DNA of 64,000 nt from Lentzea albida (GCF_900111005.1 NZ_FOFV01000010.1:1-64000), one strand, 5' to 3'. Counted from the stretch's first letter, positions 17,854 to 30,435 are shown. Made by a program: numbers and translations. Notes: generated from the letters alone by a model not told the origin.

Positions 17854-19766
17854 GCCGCGGCCCGATCTCCGAGCCAGGACACGACTTCCTCGGCGGGCAG
17901 CGGCTCGCTGAGGAAGTACCCCTGCACCACGTCGCACCCGGCCTCGGCCAGCGCCGTCCAGGTGTCCTGGTCCTCCACGCCCTCCGCGACGGCCTGCAGC
18001 CCGAAGTTGCGGGCCAGCGCCACCAGGGCGTGCACGATCGCTGAGTCGCCGGCGTCGGTGCACATGTGCGTGACGAACGACCGGTCAAGCTTCATTTCGT
18101 GCACCCGCATGCTGCGCAGGTACGAGATCGACGAGTAGCCGGTGCCGAAGTCGTCGATCGAGAGCCGCACGCCCAGGTCCGTCAGGCCGCGCAGCACCTC
18201 CACCGCGCGTTCCGGGTCCGAGATGATGGCGCTCTCGGTGATCTCCAGCGTCAGCAGGCGGGCCGGCAGGCCGTGGCGCTTGATCAGGTCGGCCACGTCG
18301 CCGGGGAACTCGGTGTGGTGCAGGCAGGCCGCGCCCACGTTCACCGACACCGGCACCTCCCAGCCCGCGTCCGACCAGGTGCGGCACTGGCGCAGCGCCG
18401 CGTCGATCACGTACCGGGTCAGCGGCTCGATGAGGCCGTTCTCCTCGGCGATCGGGATGAACTCGTCGGGGCGCACCAGACCGCGTGTCGGGTGCTGCCA
18501 GCGGGCCAGCGCCTCCACGCCGCACACGGCGCCCGTGTTCGCCAGCGCCTTGGGCTGGTACTGCAGGAACAGCTCACCGCGGTCGATCGCGTGCCGCAGC
18601 TCCGTGACGGCCGTCAGGTGCGCGGCGCCCCGCTCGTGCAGGCGGGCGTCGTACACGGCCACGCCGGACTTCTCGCGCTTGGCCGCGTACATCGCTATGT
18701 CCGCGTGCCGCAGCAGTTCGTGGCCGTCGCCCGAGTCCGCCGGGCACAGGGCGACGCCGACGCTGCCCGCTATCTCGAGCTCCAGGCCCTCCAGCGTCAC
18801 CGGCATCGCGAGCGCCTGGAGGATCTTCTCCGCGACCATCGTCGCGTTCTCCGCTGAGCCGACGCCGGGCAGCAGCACCGCGAACTCGTCGCCGCCCAGC
18901 CGCGCCACCAGGTCCGTGTCGCGCACCGCCCACGACAGGCGGTTCGCCACCTGGCGCAGCAGCAGGTCGCCGGTGTGGTGCCCGAGGGAGTCGTTGACCT
19001 CCTTGAACCTGTCGAGGTCCACGATCAGCAACGCCAGCGGCTCGTCCTTCTTGCGCGCCTTGTCGACGGCCACCTCCATCCGCCGCGCGAGCAGCGTCCG
19101 GTTCGCGAGGCCGGTCAGGGCGTCGTGGTGCGCCTCGTGCTCGTTCTTGGCGGCCTGGCGCAGGATCATGCGGCGCTGGCCGAGCAGCACCATGCCGAAC
19201 ACCGCCACGAGCGCCGCGTCCAGCACGAACACCACGATCTGCGCGATCCGCAGCCGTGCGTTGCGCTCGTCGGCCGCGCGCAGGTACTCGTTGTTGTCGA
19301 GGCGCTTCGCGCTGATCGCCGCGGTGATCTGGCGCCGCAGCGACGAGTGCGCCAGCCCCGCCTGGTCCGCCTGCAGCGGGTCGGTGCCGGCGACGACCTT
19401 GCGCAGGAGGTCCGTCGTCTGGTCGTAGAGCGGCAACAGGCGCGTGGCCACGGCCGCGTCGGACGGGGTCGCCTCGGTGCGCAGCCACTCGAGCTCGGCG
19501 CGCGCGGAGCCGAGCGAGTTCGCGAGCGGCTGGACGGTCTGCTCGGTCCGCGCGACCTGCAGGTCGCGCAGCGCGTTGTCGGAGACGGTGATGTGCTCCA
19601 GCACGCGGGACCACCGCTCGCTGGTCTCGTTGACCTGCCGCACGTGCGCGGTCGTGGCCCGCGCGTCGACGCTGCTCCACAGCGCCAGTCCCGCCAGGAC
19701 CAGCAGTCCGGCCGTCAGCCCCACCGTCGCCACCCGTGCGGTGGCGCGGCCCTCCCCGAACTTCAC
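17844..19766 (-). CDS. membrane GGDEF-EAL cyclic-di-GMP enzyme, module 1
   Basis: 640 residues. Two transmembrane helices (about 12-31 and 174-196) bracket an extracytoplasmic helical sensor of about 140 residues. The cytoplasmic GGDEF domain keeps LGGDEF (291-295) with an RxxD inhibitory site (RDTD, 282-285) at the canonical five-residue spacing. The EAL domain keeps E-A-L (418-420), the Asn of VSVNVG, the Glu of LEITES, DDFGTG (538-543), AEGVE and VQGY, so both cyclase and phosphodiesterase sites look intact. GTG start overlaps the stop of the upstream binding-protein gene by 4 bp (GTGA), so expression is coupled. Homologous over its whole length, sensor included, to the protein at 36772-38748. 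Likely turns cyclic-di-GMP over in response to the partner lipoprotein. Confidence 0.9.
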   Translation of the reverse strand: MKFGEGRATARVATVGLTAGLLVLAGLALWSSVDARATTAHVRQVNETSERWSRVLEHITVSDNALRDLQVARTEQTVQPLANSLGSARAELEWLRTEATPSDAAVATRLLPLYDQTTDLLRKVVAGTDPLQADQAGLAHSSLRRQITAAISAKRLDNNEYLRAADERNARLRIAQIVVFVLDAALVAVFGMVLLGQRRMILRQAAKNEHEAHHDALTGLANRTLLARRMEVAVDKARKKDEPLALLIVDLDRFKEVNDSLGHHTGDLLLRQVANRLSWAVRDTDLVARLGGDEFAVLLPGVGSAENATMVAEKILQALAMPVTLEGLELEIAGSVGVALCPADSGDGHELLRHADIAMYAAKREKSGVAVYDARLHERGAAHLTAVTELRHAIDRGELFLQYQPKALANTGAVCGVEALARWQHPTRGLVRPDEFIPIAEENGLIEPLTRYVIDAALRQCRTWSDAGWEVPVSVNVGAACLHHTEFPGDVADLIKRHGLPARLLTLEITESAIISDPERAVEVLRGLTDLGVRLSIDDFGTGYSSISYLRSMRVHEMKLDRSFVTHMCTDAGDSAIVHALVALARNFGLQAVAEGVEDQDTWTALAEAGCDVVQGYFLSEPLPAEEVVSWLGDRAAAHA

Positions 19767-20797
19767 CGTGCCTGCTCCAACGGTCGCACCCAGCTCGCCG
19801 GATCTTCGACGAAGCTGTCGATCTGAGGCTGGAAGAAGTCCCTGCGGGCCTTCTCCGACTCCTGCCGGTGCAGGATCGCGTCCAGGTTCGCGGTGGTCAC
19901 CGTGAGCCCGGGCGTCTCGACCCAGCCCTGCGGCAGCGCCGCGCCGCCCTTCGCGTGCCGTGCGAGCAGCCAGCCCGCGACGGCGCCCTTGAGGTAGTGC
20001 TCGGGCGAGACCGTCGCGACCATCGCGCCGTCCCGCACCGCCTGCAACGTCCTCGGGTCGACCCCGAACCCGCCCACCAGCCACCTCGCCGACTTCTCGG
20101 TCCTCAGCGCGGCGAGGCTGACCCCGTCGCAGTCGCCCGTACCAACGAACGCGAGGGCGTCGGGATTCGCCGCCACGAGTCGTCTCCACGCGTCCCGATT
20201 CGCGGCGTCGTCACGTTGCGTGTCGAACGGCCCCAGCACCACTACTCCCGGTAGCTTTTCGGCGAATCGACCGCGGATTCCGTCCGCCCGGTCGTCGAAC
20301 CCGGCGAGTCCCGGAACTGTGTTTCCCAACACAACTGTTCCGGTCGCGTCCGAAGGCAATCGGCGCATCAGCTCGTCAGCCAGTTTTTCGCCGAGTTCGT
20401 AGTTGTCGTTACCGATGTGGAGTTTGACGCCGGAACTCGCGGTGAGGCGCATGTCGACACCGATGACGGCGACGTGCCGGGAGAGCGCCTCACCGATGGA
20501 CGGCGCCATCAGCGCCGGCTCGGAGGTCGCCACGGCGATTCCGCCATTCGCTGCGAGCGTCAAATCCCGGAACAACTCGACTTCCTTGTGCCCGTCCTGG
20601 CCGGGTGGACCCGTGACCGTCGCGCTGACCCCGCCGATGCGGCCGACGCCCTCGTGGAAACCGCTGGTCATCTCCTGGGCGAAGGAGCCACCCGTGCGCT
20701 TGACCACGAAACCGACGTGCGGCAACGCCTCGGACCCGGCAGCACCACCACAGCCTGCCAGCAGCACCAGACCCAGCACCAGTGCCGCAGCGCGCAT
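19763..20797 (-). CDS. sugar-type periplasmic-binding lipoprotein, partner of GGDEF-EAL, module 1
   Basis: 344 residues. A lipoprotein signal ends in LLAGC (Cys16), followed by a type-I periplasmic binding fold of the ribose/xylose-binding kind: VGFVVKRTGGSFAQEM, GIAVATSEPALM, GVDMRL, VVLGNTVPG, FVGTGDCDGV. There is no ATP-binding or permease gene nearby, so it is an orphan binding protein rather than part of an importer. It is followed with a 4-bp overlap by a membrane GGDEF-EAL gene. The C-terminus WVRPLEQAR recurs as YLRPLDQAR in the paralogue at 35577-36632. A role as ligand sensor docking on the GGDEF-EAL sensor domain is inferred. ATG at 20797. Confidence 0.85.
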   Translation of the reverse strand: MRAAALVLGLVLLAGCGGAAGSEALPHVGFVVKRTGGSFAQEMTSGFHEGVGRIGGVSATVTGPPGQDGHKEVELFRDLTLAANGGIAVATSEPALMAPSIGEALSRHVAVIGVDMRLTASSGVKLHIGNDNYELGEKLADELMRRLPSDATGTVVLGNTVPGLAGFDDRADGIRGRFAEKLPGVVVLGPFDTQRDDAANRDAWRRLVAANPDALAFVGTGDCDGVSLAALRTEKSARWLVGGFGVDPRTLQAVRDGAMVATVSPEHYLKGAVAGWLLARHAKGGAALPQGWVETPGLTVTTANLDAILHRQESEKARRDFFQPQIDSFVEDPASWVRPLEQAR

Positions 20798-20831
20798 TGA
20801 CGACCTCGGGCTCGTTCGACCTACGGGTGAT

Positions 20832-20845
20832 CGATCTCCAGATCG
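20832..20845. promoter_or_regulatory. 6-2-6 palindrome upstream of sensor module 1
   Basis: CGATCT-CC-AGATCG, centred about 42 bases upstream of the binding-protein start. The spot suits an operator or a promoter-proximal activator site. No regulator can be named. Confidence 0.35.
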
Positions 20846-20922
20846 GCCGATGCTACAGCGCGTGGTGCAGAACCGGATGAGGGCCACCGCCACCGGCAAG
20901 CGCTTTCAGCGAGCGGAAACCG

Positions 20923-24495
<3,573 letters not shown>

Positions 24496-24514
24496 GCGCG
24501 CTCCCGAAGACGTC

Positions 24515-24590
24515 GGAAGCGCCCTTTGTTCGTGGTGGAACGAAGCCGAGCGTGGCAGGCGTGCGAGCCCGTTGCAGCGCTTCTCGGTTT
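24515..24590 (-). promoter_or_regulatory. S-adenosylhomocysteine (SAH) riboswitch in the metH leader
   Basis: On the transcribed strand the leader has CCGAG (24587-24583) pairing with CTCGG (24550-24546), the conserved AAGCGCTGCAAC directly after the first arm, a GCCTGCCACGCTCGG return, a small GTTC/GAAC hairpin (24541-24538 with 24531-24528), and GCGCTT (24522-24517) pairing back with AAGCGC (24582-24577) as the pseudoknot. Order, spacing and the GCGCTGCAAC core match the ahcY-motif SAH riboswitch, known upstream of methyl-cycle genes. Ligand binding would expose the metH start, raising synthesis when SAH builds up. The pseudoknot arm ends about 20 bases before the GTG. Confidence 0.85.
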
Positions 24591-24646
24591 CGCGGTCAAG
24601 GCTACCAACTCCGACCACGGGCCAGGAACTCGTCCCACTCCATAGG

Positions 24647-25486
24647 ATGGTCCTCGTGACAGGACGACGCGCGTTGGTGCTGGGTGGCGGTGGTGTCACC
24701 GGAATCGCCTGGGAGACCGGGATTCTGCACGGACTGGCCGAACAGGGGGTCGACCTGAGCGACGCCGACCTGTTCGTCGGGACGTCCGCGGGGTCCGTGG
24801 TGGCGACGGAGTTGGCGGGAGGTGCGCCGCTCGCGGACCTCTACGCGGGGCAGTTGCTGCCGCCGGACGGCGAGATCCCGGCCCGTCTCACGCCCTGGAT
24901 GCTCGTCCGGTACGCGCTTTCCTACGTGATGCCGGGAACCCCGGCGGCCAAGCGGGCGAGGCTCGGGCGGGCGGCTCTGAAGGCCCGCACGCCGTCCGAG
25001 GAGTCGCGGCTCGCCGTGTTCGACAGTCGGCTGTCCACCAAGGACTGGCCGGAGCGTCCCCTCAAGGTCACGGCCGTGGACGCCGCGACCGGGAAGTTCG
25101 TGGCGTTCGACCGGGACAGCGGGGTGCCCCTCGTGAAGGCGGTCGCGTCGAGTTGCGCGGTGCCGCTGGTGTGGCCGCCGGTCAGCATCAACGGCAGCAG
25201 GTACATGGACGGCGGGATGCGGTCCGTGGCGAACGTCGACCTCGCGGCCGGGTACGAGCGGGTCGTGGTGGTCGCGCCGCTGACCAGGTCGGCCAACCTG
25301 GCGGCGACCCCGGGCGCGCAGGCCGCGAAGCTCGGGGTGCCGTCGATCGTGATCAGCCCGGACAGCACCGCGCTGGCCGCGATCGGCACGAACCTGCTGG
25401 ACCCGGCCCGCCGCAAGCCCGCCGCGGAGGCAGGGCGCGTGCAGGCCGCGTCGGTGGCGGAGGCCGTGCGGGAGGTGTGGTCGTAG
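24647..25486 (+). CDS. patatin-like phospholipase family protein
   Basis: 279 residues. [15 protein letters not shown] is the oxyanion-hole Gly-rich loop, [10 protein letters not shown] (about residue 40) holds the catalytic Ser of GxSxG, and YMDGGMRS (about residue 190) the catalytic Asp of DGG. No signal peptide, so it probably acts on membrane lipids or lipoproteins from the inside. ATG at 24647; a GTG four codons on is also possible. It is divergent from metH, whose riboswitch leader occupies most of the 151-base gap. Confidence 0.88.
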   Translation: MVLVTGRRALVLGGGGVTGIAWETGILHGLAEQGVDLSDADLFVGTSAGSVVATELAGGAPLADLYAGQLLPPDGEIPARLTPWMLVRYALSYVMPGTPAAKRARLGRAALKARTPSEESRLAVFDSRLSTKDWPERPLKVTAVDAATGKFVAFDRDSGVPLVKAVASSCAVPLVWPPVSINGSRYMDGGMRSVANVDLAAGYERVVVVAPLTRSANLAATPGAQAAKLGVPSIVISPDSTALAAIGTNLLDPARRKPAAEAGRVQAASVAEAVREVWS

Positions 25487-25648
25487 GTCCTGGCCGGTCG
25501 GGCAGGACTCACCGCCGGCCGCCGGTGCCGTAACCGGTTCCGGTCCAGATGACTGGTCCACACCTCTTGTCCGCCGTTGACCACCCGCCTAGGGTCGCCG
25601 CCATCCGGCCTTCAGGCAGGTTTGTTAACCAATTGGGTGGAGGTGGTC

Positions 25649-27319
25649 GTGGACAGACGATCGGTGTGGGCGGCGGTGAGCGCGGCCGGACTCGTGGCTG
25701 GTCTCCTGGTGGCGGGGACGACCAGCGCGACGGCCGCGGACCCCCTGGTCTCCCAGGGCAAAGCGGTGACGGCGTCCTCGGTCGAGGGAGCCGGGCTGGA
25801 GGCGGCGAAGGCCGTCGACGGCAGCACGACGACCCGGTGGGCGTCCCTGGAGGGGCGCGACCAGGAGTGGATCCGCGTCGACCTTGGCACCTCGCACACC
25901 GTCAGCCGGGTGCGCCTGAGCTGGGAGGCCGCGTACGGCAGGGCCTACCGCGTGCAGACCTCCTCCGACGACTCGGCGTGGACGGACGTGTTCTCGACCA
26001 GCACCGGTGACGGCGGCGTCGACGACCTGACCGTGTCGGGTTCCGGCAGGTACGTGCGCGTCCTCGGCACCGCTCGCGGCACGGAGTGGGGCTACTCGCT
26101 GTGGGAGCTCGAGGTCTACGGCGTGGCGGGCGGCACCCCGCCGACCACGACCACCCCGCCGTCGAACGGCCTCGGCTACGCGTTCGGCAGCCGCAAGACG
26201 CCCTACGCGTCCGGTGTGCTGCGCCCGTCCGGCAGCACGTCGACCTTGGACGCGCAGGTCGTGGACTACTACCAGCGCTGGAAGTCCGCGTTCGTGCGCC
26301 AGAACTGCGGCAACGGCTGGTCGCAGATCATCTCGCCGGACGCCGACCACCCGTACGTCGCCGAGGCGCAGGGGTACGGCATGGTCGTCGTGGCCACGAT
26401 GGCCGGCGCCGACCCGGACGCCCGCAGGATCTTCGACGGCCTGGTGAAGTGGAAGATCGACCACCCGTCGTCGATCAACCCGGACCTCCTCGCGGCGGAG
26501 CAGGACGTGAACTGCCGCAGCGTCAACGGTGGTGACGGCGCCACCGACGGCGACATGGACGTGGCCTACGGGCTGCTGCTCGCCGACCGCCAGTGGGGCA
26601 GCACCGGCACGTACAACTACAAGCAGCTCGCGGTCCGGCACATCAACGCCATCAAGGCGAGCGAGGTCAACCCGCAGACCAACCTGCTCAAGCTGGGCGA
26701 CTGGTCCAGCGCGGGCGACCAGTACTACTACCTGTCGCGGTCGTCGGACTGGATGGTCGACCACTTCCGGGCGTTCCGGAAGGCGACGGGCGACGGCGCG
26801 TGGGACACGATCCGCACCGCGCACCAGAACCTCATCACCACGCTGCAGCAGAACCACGCGCCGTCGACGGGCCTGCTGCCGGACTTCGTGGAGAACACGA
26901 ACTCCTCGCCGCGCCCGCCCGCCGGGCAGGTGCTGGAGAGCGCCAACGACGGCAAGTACTACTGGAACGCCTGCCGCGTGCCGTGGCGCATCGGCGCGGA
27001 CGCGGTGACCAGCGGCGACTCCTCGTCGCTCACGGCCGCCCGCAAGCTCAACACGTGGGTCAAGGCCAAGACAGGCGGCAACCCCAACAACATCGCGATC
27101 GGCTACCAGCTGAACGGCACGCAGATCTCCGGTGGCAGTGCCGCCGCGTTCTTCGCGCCGTTCGCGGTGGTGGCGGCGACCGATCCGGGCAGCCAGGCGT
27201 GGCTGGACGCGTTGTGGAACAAGATGCTGCAGACGCCGGTGGACGGCGGCAGCTACTTCTCCGCGAGCATCCAGCTACAGGTGATGATCACGGTGACCGG
27301 CAACCACTGGGTGCCGTAG
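25649..27319 (+). CDS. secreted CBM32-GH8 glycoside hydrolase
   Basis: 556 residues. A signal peptide ends near TSATAADP. Residues about 35-160 form an F5/8 type C (CBM32) domain (KAVDGSTTTRWAS, then VRVLGTARGTEWGYSLWELEVYG). A short Pro/Thr linker (TPPTTTTPPS) leads to a GH8 domain of about 390 residues; VAEAQGYGMVV contains the acid Glu and GATDGDMDVAYGLLLAD is the family signature with its conserved Asp residues. GH8 enzymes are endo-acting on beta-1,4-glucan, chitosan, xylan or lichenan; the natural substrate is open. GTG at 25649 is favoured by GGGTGGAGG 6 bases upstream and by the length of the signal; GTG at 25643 is an alternative. Confidence 0.88.
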   Translation: MDRRSVWAAVSAAGLVAGLLVAGTTSATAADPLVSQGKAVTASSVEGAGLEAAKAVDGSTTTRWASLEGRDQEWIRVDLGTSHTVSRVRLSWEAAYGRAYRVQTSSDDSAWTDVFSTSTGDGGVDDLTVSGSGRYVRVLGTARGTEWGYSLWELEVYGVAGGTPPTTTTPPSNGLGYAFGSRKTPYASGVLRPSGSTSTLDAQVVDYYQRWKSAFVRQNCGNGWSQIISPDADHPYVAEAQGYGMVVVATMAGADPDARRIFDGLVKWKIDHPSSINPDLLAAEQDVNCRSVNGGDGATDGDMDVAYGLLLADRQWGSTGTYNYKQLAVRHINAIKASEVNPQTNLLKLGDWSSAGDQYYYLSRSSDWMVDHFRAFRKATGDGAWDTIRTAHQNLITTLQQNHAPSTGLLPDFVENTNSSPRPPAGQVLESANDGKYYWNACRVPWRIGADAVTSGDSSSLTAARKLNTWVKAKTGGNPNNIAIGYQLNGTQISGGSAAAFFAPFAVVAATDPGSQAWLDALWNKMLQTPVDGGSYFSASIQLQVMITVTGNHWVP

Positions 27320-27335
27320 CCGAAATCCGGGGTTG

Positions 27336-27356
27336 ACCTTGACCCTGGGTCAAGGT
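27336..27356. promoter_or_regulatory. MerR-type operator, perfect 9-3-9 inverted repeat
   Basis: ACCTTGACC-CTG-GGTCAAGGT lies 15 bases before the serine-hydrolase start. TTGACC half-sites of this kind are the usual MerR-family operator, placed between promoter elements. The cognate regulator is most likely the MerR protein encoded at 28674-29366. Confidence 0.8.
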
Positions 27357-27370
27357 TCGAGGCTGTGGTC

Positions 27371-28666
27371 ATGGACAACGACTTCCTCGCCACGACCACA
27401 GCCCGCTTCGCCGTCCCCGGTGCCGCCGTCGGCGTCTTCCACGACGGGGAGGAGCGCTTCTTCAGCCACGGCGTCACCAGTCTCGAGAACCCGTTGCCGG
27501 TCGACGAGGACACGCTGTTCCTCCTCGGCTCGGTCACCAAGACCTACACCGCCACCGCGATCATGCGCCTGGTCGTCGATGGGCGGGTCGCGCTGGACTC
27601 GCCGGTGCGCGAGCACGTGCCGGAGCTGCGGCTGGCGGACGGCCGCGAGTGCACCGTTCGTCAGCTGCTCAACCACACGTCGGGCCTCGACTGGGGCACG
27701 ATGGTGAGCACCGGTGAGGGCGACGACGCCCTGCGCAGGCACGTCGAGGAGCTCGCCACCCTCAAGCTGGTCGGCGAGGCCGGGGAACGTCCGTCGTACA
27801 GCCAGGCGGGCTTCAACCTGGCGGGGCGCATCATCGAGAACGTCACCGGGCAGACCTACGAGCAGGCGATCACGACGTTGCTGCTGGAGCCGCTCGGCCT
27901 GCGGAACACGCACTTCGACCGGGACGCCGTGATGACGCGCCGGTTCGCCGTCGGGCACGAGAAGGGGGAGGTCGCGCGGCCGTGGCGGCACTGGCGCGCC
28001 AACAACCCCGGCGGCGGCATCGCGGCGTCGGTCGCGGACGTGCTGCGGTGGGCGCGGTTCCACCTGGGGGACAACGGACTCGAGGAGATGCGGCGGCCCA
28101 CGGCGGTGCTGCGCGGCAGCAACCTCGGTGACGCGATCGGGGTCTGCTGGTTCCTGCGCGAGATCGACGGCGTGCAGACGATCGGGCACGGTGGTTCGTC
28201 CAACGGGCAGTTCGCGGAGCTGCTGATCGTGCCGTCGCGGAACTTCGCGGTGGTGTCCGTCGCGAACCAGGGACCGGACGGGATCCCGTTCAACCAGGCG
28301 GTGGTGCGCCGGGCGCTGGAGAGCTGCCTCGGTGTGGTGGACCGCGACCCGGAACCGTTGCCGTACAACGCTTCCGCCGCCTCGGAGGTCGCGGGCGGGT
28401 ACGCGAACGACGCGATGGTGATGACCATCGGCGACACCGGGTCGGGACTGGTGCTGGAGGTGCTGATCCGGCCGGAGATCCGGGAGTCGGCGGAGGTCGA
28501 GCTGCCCGCCGACCACGCGCCGTTCCCGATGGGGCTGCTACCGCGCGACGAGTACGTGCTCACGTCCGGTGCCTTCAGCGGGCAGCGCGGGTTCTTCAGC
28601 AGGGACGCGTCCGGCGCGGTCGTCGGTGTCGATCTCGCCGGACGGACGTTCGGCCGGGTGCGATGA
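27371..28666 (+). CDS. serine hydrolase, class C beta-lactamase family
   Basis: 431 residues, no signal peptide. The nucleophile motif SVTK (in LLGSVTKT, near residue 56) is present. The Tyr motif reads YSQ instead of YxN (SYSQAGFN), and the third motif is HGGSSNG in place of KTG. This pattern is typical of esterase/DD-peptidase-like relatives rather than true beta-lactamases. A C-terminal extension of about 110 residues follows the catalytic domain. ATG at 27371; GTG at 27365 adds two residues. It sits directly after a MerR operator and is followed by the merR gene 7 bases downstream, so both are one autoregulated unit. Confidence 0.85.
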   Translation: MDNDFLATTTARFAVPGAAVGVFHDGEERFFSHGVTSLENPLPVDEDTLFLLGSVTKTYTATAIMRLVVDGRVALDSPVREHVPELRLADGRECTVRQLLNHTSGLDWGTMVSTGEGDDALRRHVEELATLKLVGEAGERPSYSQAGFNLAGRIIENVTGQTYEQAITTLLLEPLGLRNTHFDRDAVMTRRFAVGHEKGEVARPWRHWRANNPGGGIAASVADVLRWARFHLGDNGLEEMRRPTAVLRGSNLGDAIGVCWFLREIDGVQTIGHGGSSNGQFAELLIVPSRNFAVVSVANQGPDGIPFNQAVVRRALESCLGVVDRDPEPLPYNASAASEVAGGYANDAMVMTIGDTGSGLVLEVLIRPEIRESAEVELPADHAPFPMGLLPRDEYVLTSGAFSGQRGFFSRDASGAVVGVDLAGRTFGRVR

Positions 28667-28673
28667 TGCCGCT

Positions 28674-29366
28674 GTGATCACGATCGGCCAGCTCGCCCGG
28701 TACGCCGGCGTGACCGTCAAGGCGGTGCGGCACTACCACAAGGTGGGGCTGCTCGTGGAGCCCGAGCGCGACCACTCCGGCTATCGGCGCTACACCGCCC
28801 GGGACGCCGTCGACCTGGTCAAGATCCGCACGCTCGCCGAGGCCGGGGTGCCGCTCGCCCGCGTGAAGGACCTCCTCGTGGCGGGGGAGGAGGAGTTCGC
28901 CGCGGCGATCAGCGAGATCGACGAGGCGCTGCGCCGCCGCGAGGAGGAGATCCGGCTGGCACGGGAGCGGGTGGTGCGGTTGCGCGCCGGGAACTCGCTG
29001 TTCGTGACGCCCGAGGTCGCCTCCATGCTGGAGACCTTGCGGGACATGGGGGTCAGCGAGCGCGGGGTGCGGGTGGAACACGAGGTCTGGGTGCTGATGC
29101 GGACCGTCGCGCCCGACGAGGCCGCGGTGTGGCTCGCGGACAAGGTCGACGCGCTCGCCGACCCCGAGTTCCGGCAGATCTACCTGGCCCACGACGAGGC
29201 GTTCGACTACGCGCCCGACGACCCGCGGTTGCCCGCGCTGGCCGCGCGGACGGCCGCGTGGCTCGCGAGGTGCCCGGAGGTGCCCGCGGCGGACCCGGAG
29301 ATCAGCGCGCTGGCGCTGGAGGCGGCGGGCGCCTCCTCACCGGCGTGGGACGCGTTGCGTCGGTAG
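28674..29366 (+). CDS. MerR-family transcriptional regulator
   Basis: 230 residues. The N-terminal winged helix starts ITIGQLARYAGVTVKAVRHY and continues GYRRYTARDAVDLVKI; a long helix with EEALRRREEEIRLARERV-type heptads (residues about 75-100) forms the dimer coiled coil. The C-terminal 120 residues are a Cys-poor effector domain of the TipA/BmrR size class, suggesting an organic ligand rather than a metal. GTG at 28674, 7 bases after the hydrolase stop. It should bind the 9-3-9 repeat upstream of the hydrolase. Confidence 0.88.
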   Translation: MITIGQLARYAGVTVKAVRHYHKVGLLVEPERDHSGYRRYTARDAVDLVKIRTLAEAGVPLARVKDLLVAGEEEFAAAISEIDEALRRREEEIRLARERVVRLRAGNSLFVTPEVASMLETLRDMGVSERGVRVEHEVWVLMRTVAPDEAAVWLADKVDALADPEFRQIYLAHDEAFDYAPDDPRLPALAARTAAWLARCPEVPAADPEISALALEAAGASSPAWDALRR

Positions 29367-29521
29367 TAGGGGCACGGTGGTGACGGCGTGGGCGCCGATC
29401 CTGCGGATCGCGCCTGCCGGCGGTGACGGCCTGGAGAACCGTCCACCGTTCGGTGTCGAACACGAAGACCCTTCATCTGACTCGAGTCCCGCTTGAGCGG
29501 TCCGCCCTACGATGCGGATCC

Positions 29522-30406
29522 ATGGGGATCCGACCGGTGACGTGCGTGGTCTTGGCCGTGGTTCTGGCGGTGTCGGGTGCGGGTCCGGCCCAGGCGGGAG
29601 GGCGGCAGTTGTTGTACTACAACCACGCCTGGGGCACGCTCGACCGCGCCACGGCGGACGCCGTCGCGCACTCACCGTACGTCAGGGACTTCGCGGACTT
29701 CGAGGTGCGCACCACCACGGGCGCTGACGGCAAGACCTGGACCGGGCGCTACCTGCGCGGTCGCGAGACCTACCTCGAGATCTTCGGCAACGGGGACGTG
29801 CCGGGCTCGGACGGCGAACCCGGATCCGCCGGTCTCGGGCTCTCGACCGAGCACGACGGTGACATCGAGAAGCTCAAGACCCGGCTGCGCGGCGCCGGCG
29901 CGCACCCGATCGACTTCCTGCAGACCCGCGACTTCGGCGACGGCAGGCCCGTGCCGTGGTTCGACTCGGTGTACCTGGCCGAGACCTACCAGCGGTTCGG
30001 CGCCTGGGCCATGGAGTACCGCGACGAGTACCTCAACGACCCGCGCGGCAAGGTGGGGCCCGCGAAGTTCCCCGGCGACGTCACGCGCGAGCGGTACATG
30101 CCGGACGAGTACCGGAACCGGCTGATGCGCGACGTCACGTTCGTCCACCTCGCCATCACCGCCGCCGACATGACCCACACCCTGCCGCTGCTGCGGGCGG
30201 GCGGGTTCTCGCTGCGGACCGAGGGCCGCACGGTCGTCGCGACGTGCGGTGGCACCACGCTGCGGATCGACGAGGCCCCGGTCGAGCGGATCGGGCTCAA
30301 GCGCGCCGAGTTCGAGCTGAACCGCCCCGTCGACCTCCACGTCGAGCGGCTGGGCACGTCGACGCTGGTCGTGGGGCCGGGCAAGCACGCCGTCTGGACT
30401 TTCTGA
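29522..30406 (+). CDS. secreted DUF5829-family protein
   Basis: 294 residues with a signal peptide (cleavage after GPAQAG). The mature part fits DUF5829: an early YYNHAWGTLDRATADAV, a metal-site-like segment TYLEIFGNGD (about residue 95) and repeated acidic/His residues (LSTEHDGDIEKLK). The GTLD...YLEIF arrangement resembles a vicinal-oxygen-chelate fold, but that is inference. ATG at 29522. It precedes a large LuxR regulator by 29 bases and may share its transcript. Function unknown. Confidence 0.75.
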   Translation: MGIRPVTCVVLAVVLAVSGAGPAQAGGRQLLYYNHAWGTLDRATADAVAHSPYVRDFADFEVRTTTGADGKTWTGRYLRGRETYLEIFGNGDVPGSDGEPGSAGLGLSTEHDGDIEKLKTRLRGAGAHPIDFLQTRDFGDGRPVPWFDSVYLAETYQRFGAWAMEYRDEYLNDPRGKVGPAKFPGDVTRERYMPDEYRNRLMRDVTFVHLAITAADMTHTLPLLRAGGFSLRTEGRTVVATCGGTTLRIDEAPVERIGLKRAEFELNRPVDLHVERLGTSTLVVGPGKHAVWTF

Positions 30407-30435
30407 CACCCTGGTCCGCAGGACGGACGAACGGG

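Noticed and set aside
24496..24646. Cobalamin riboswitch upstream of metH
   Set aside because: No B12-box-like segment is seen; the SAH motif explains the structure.
27371..28666. True beta-lactamase
   Set aside because: No signal peptide, and the YxN and KTG motifs are replaced by YSQ and HGG.
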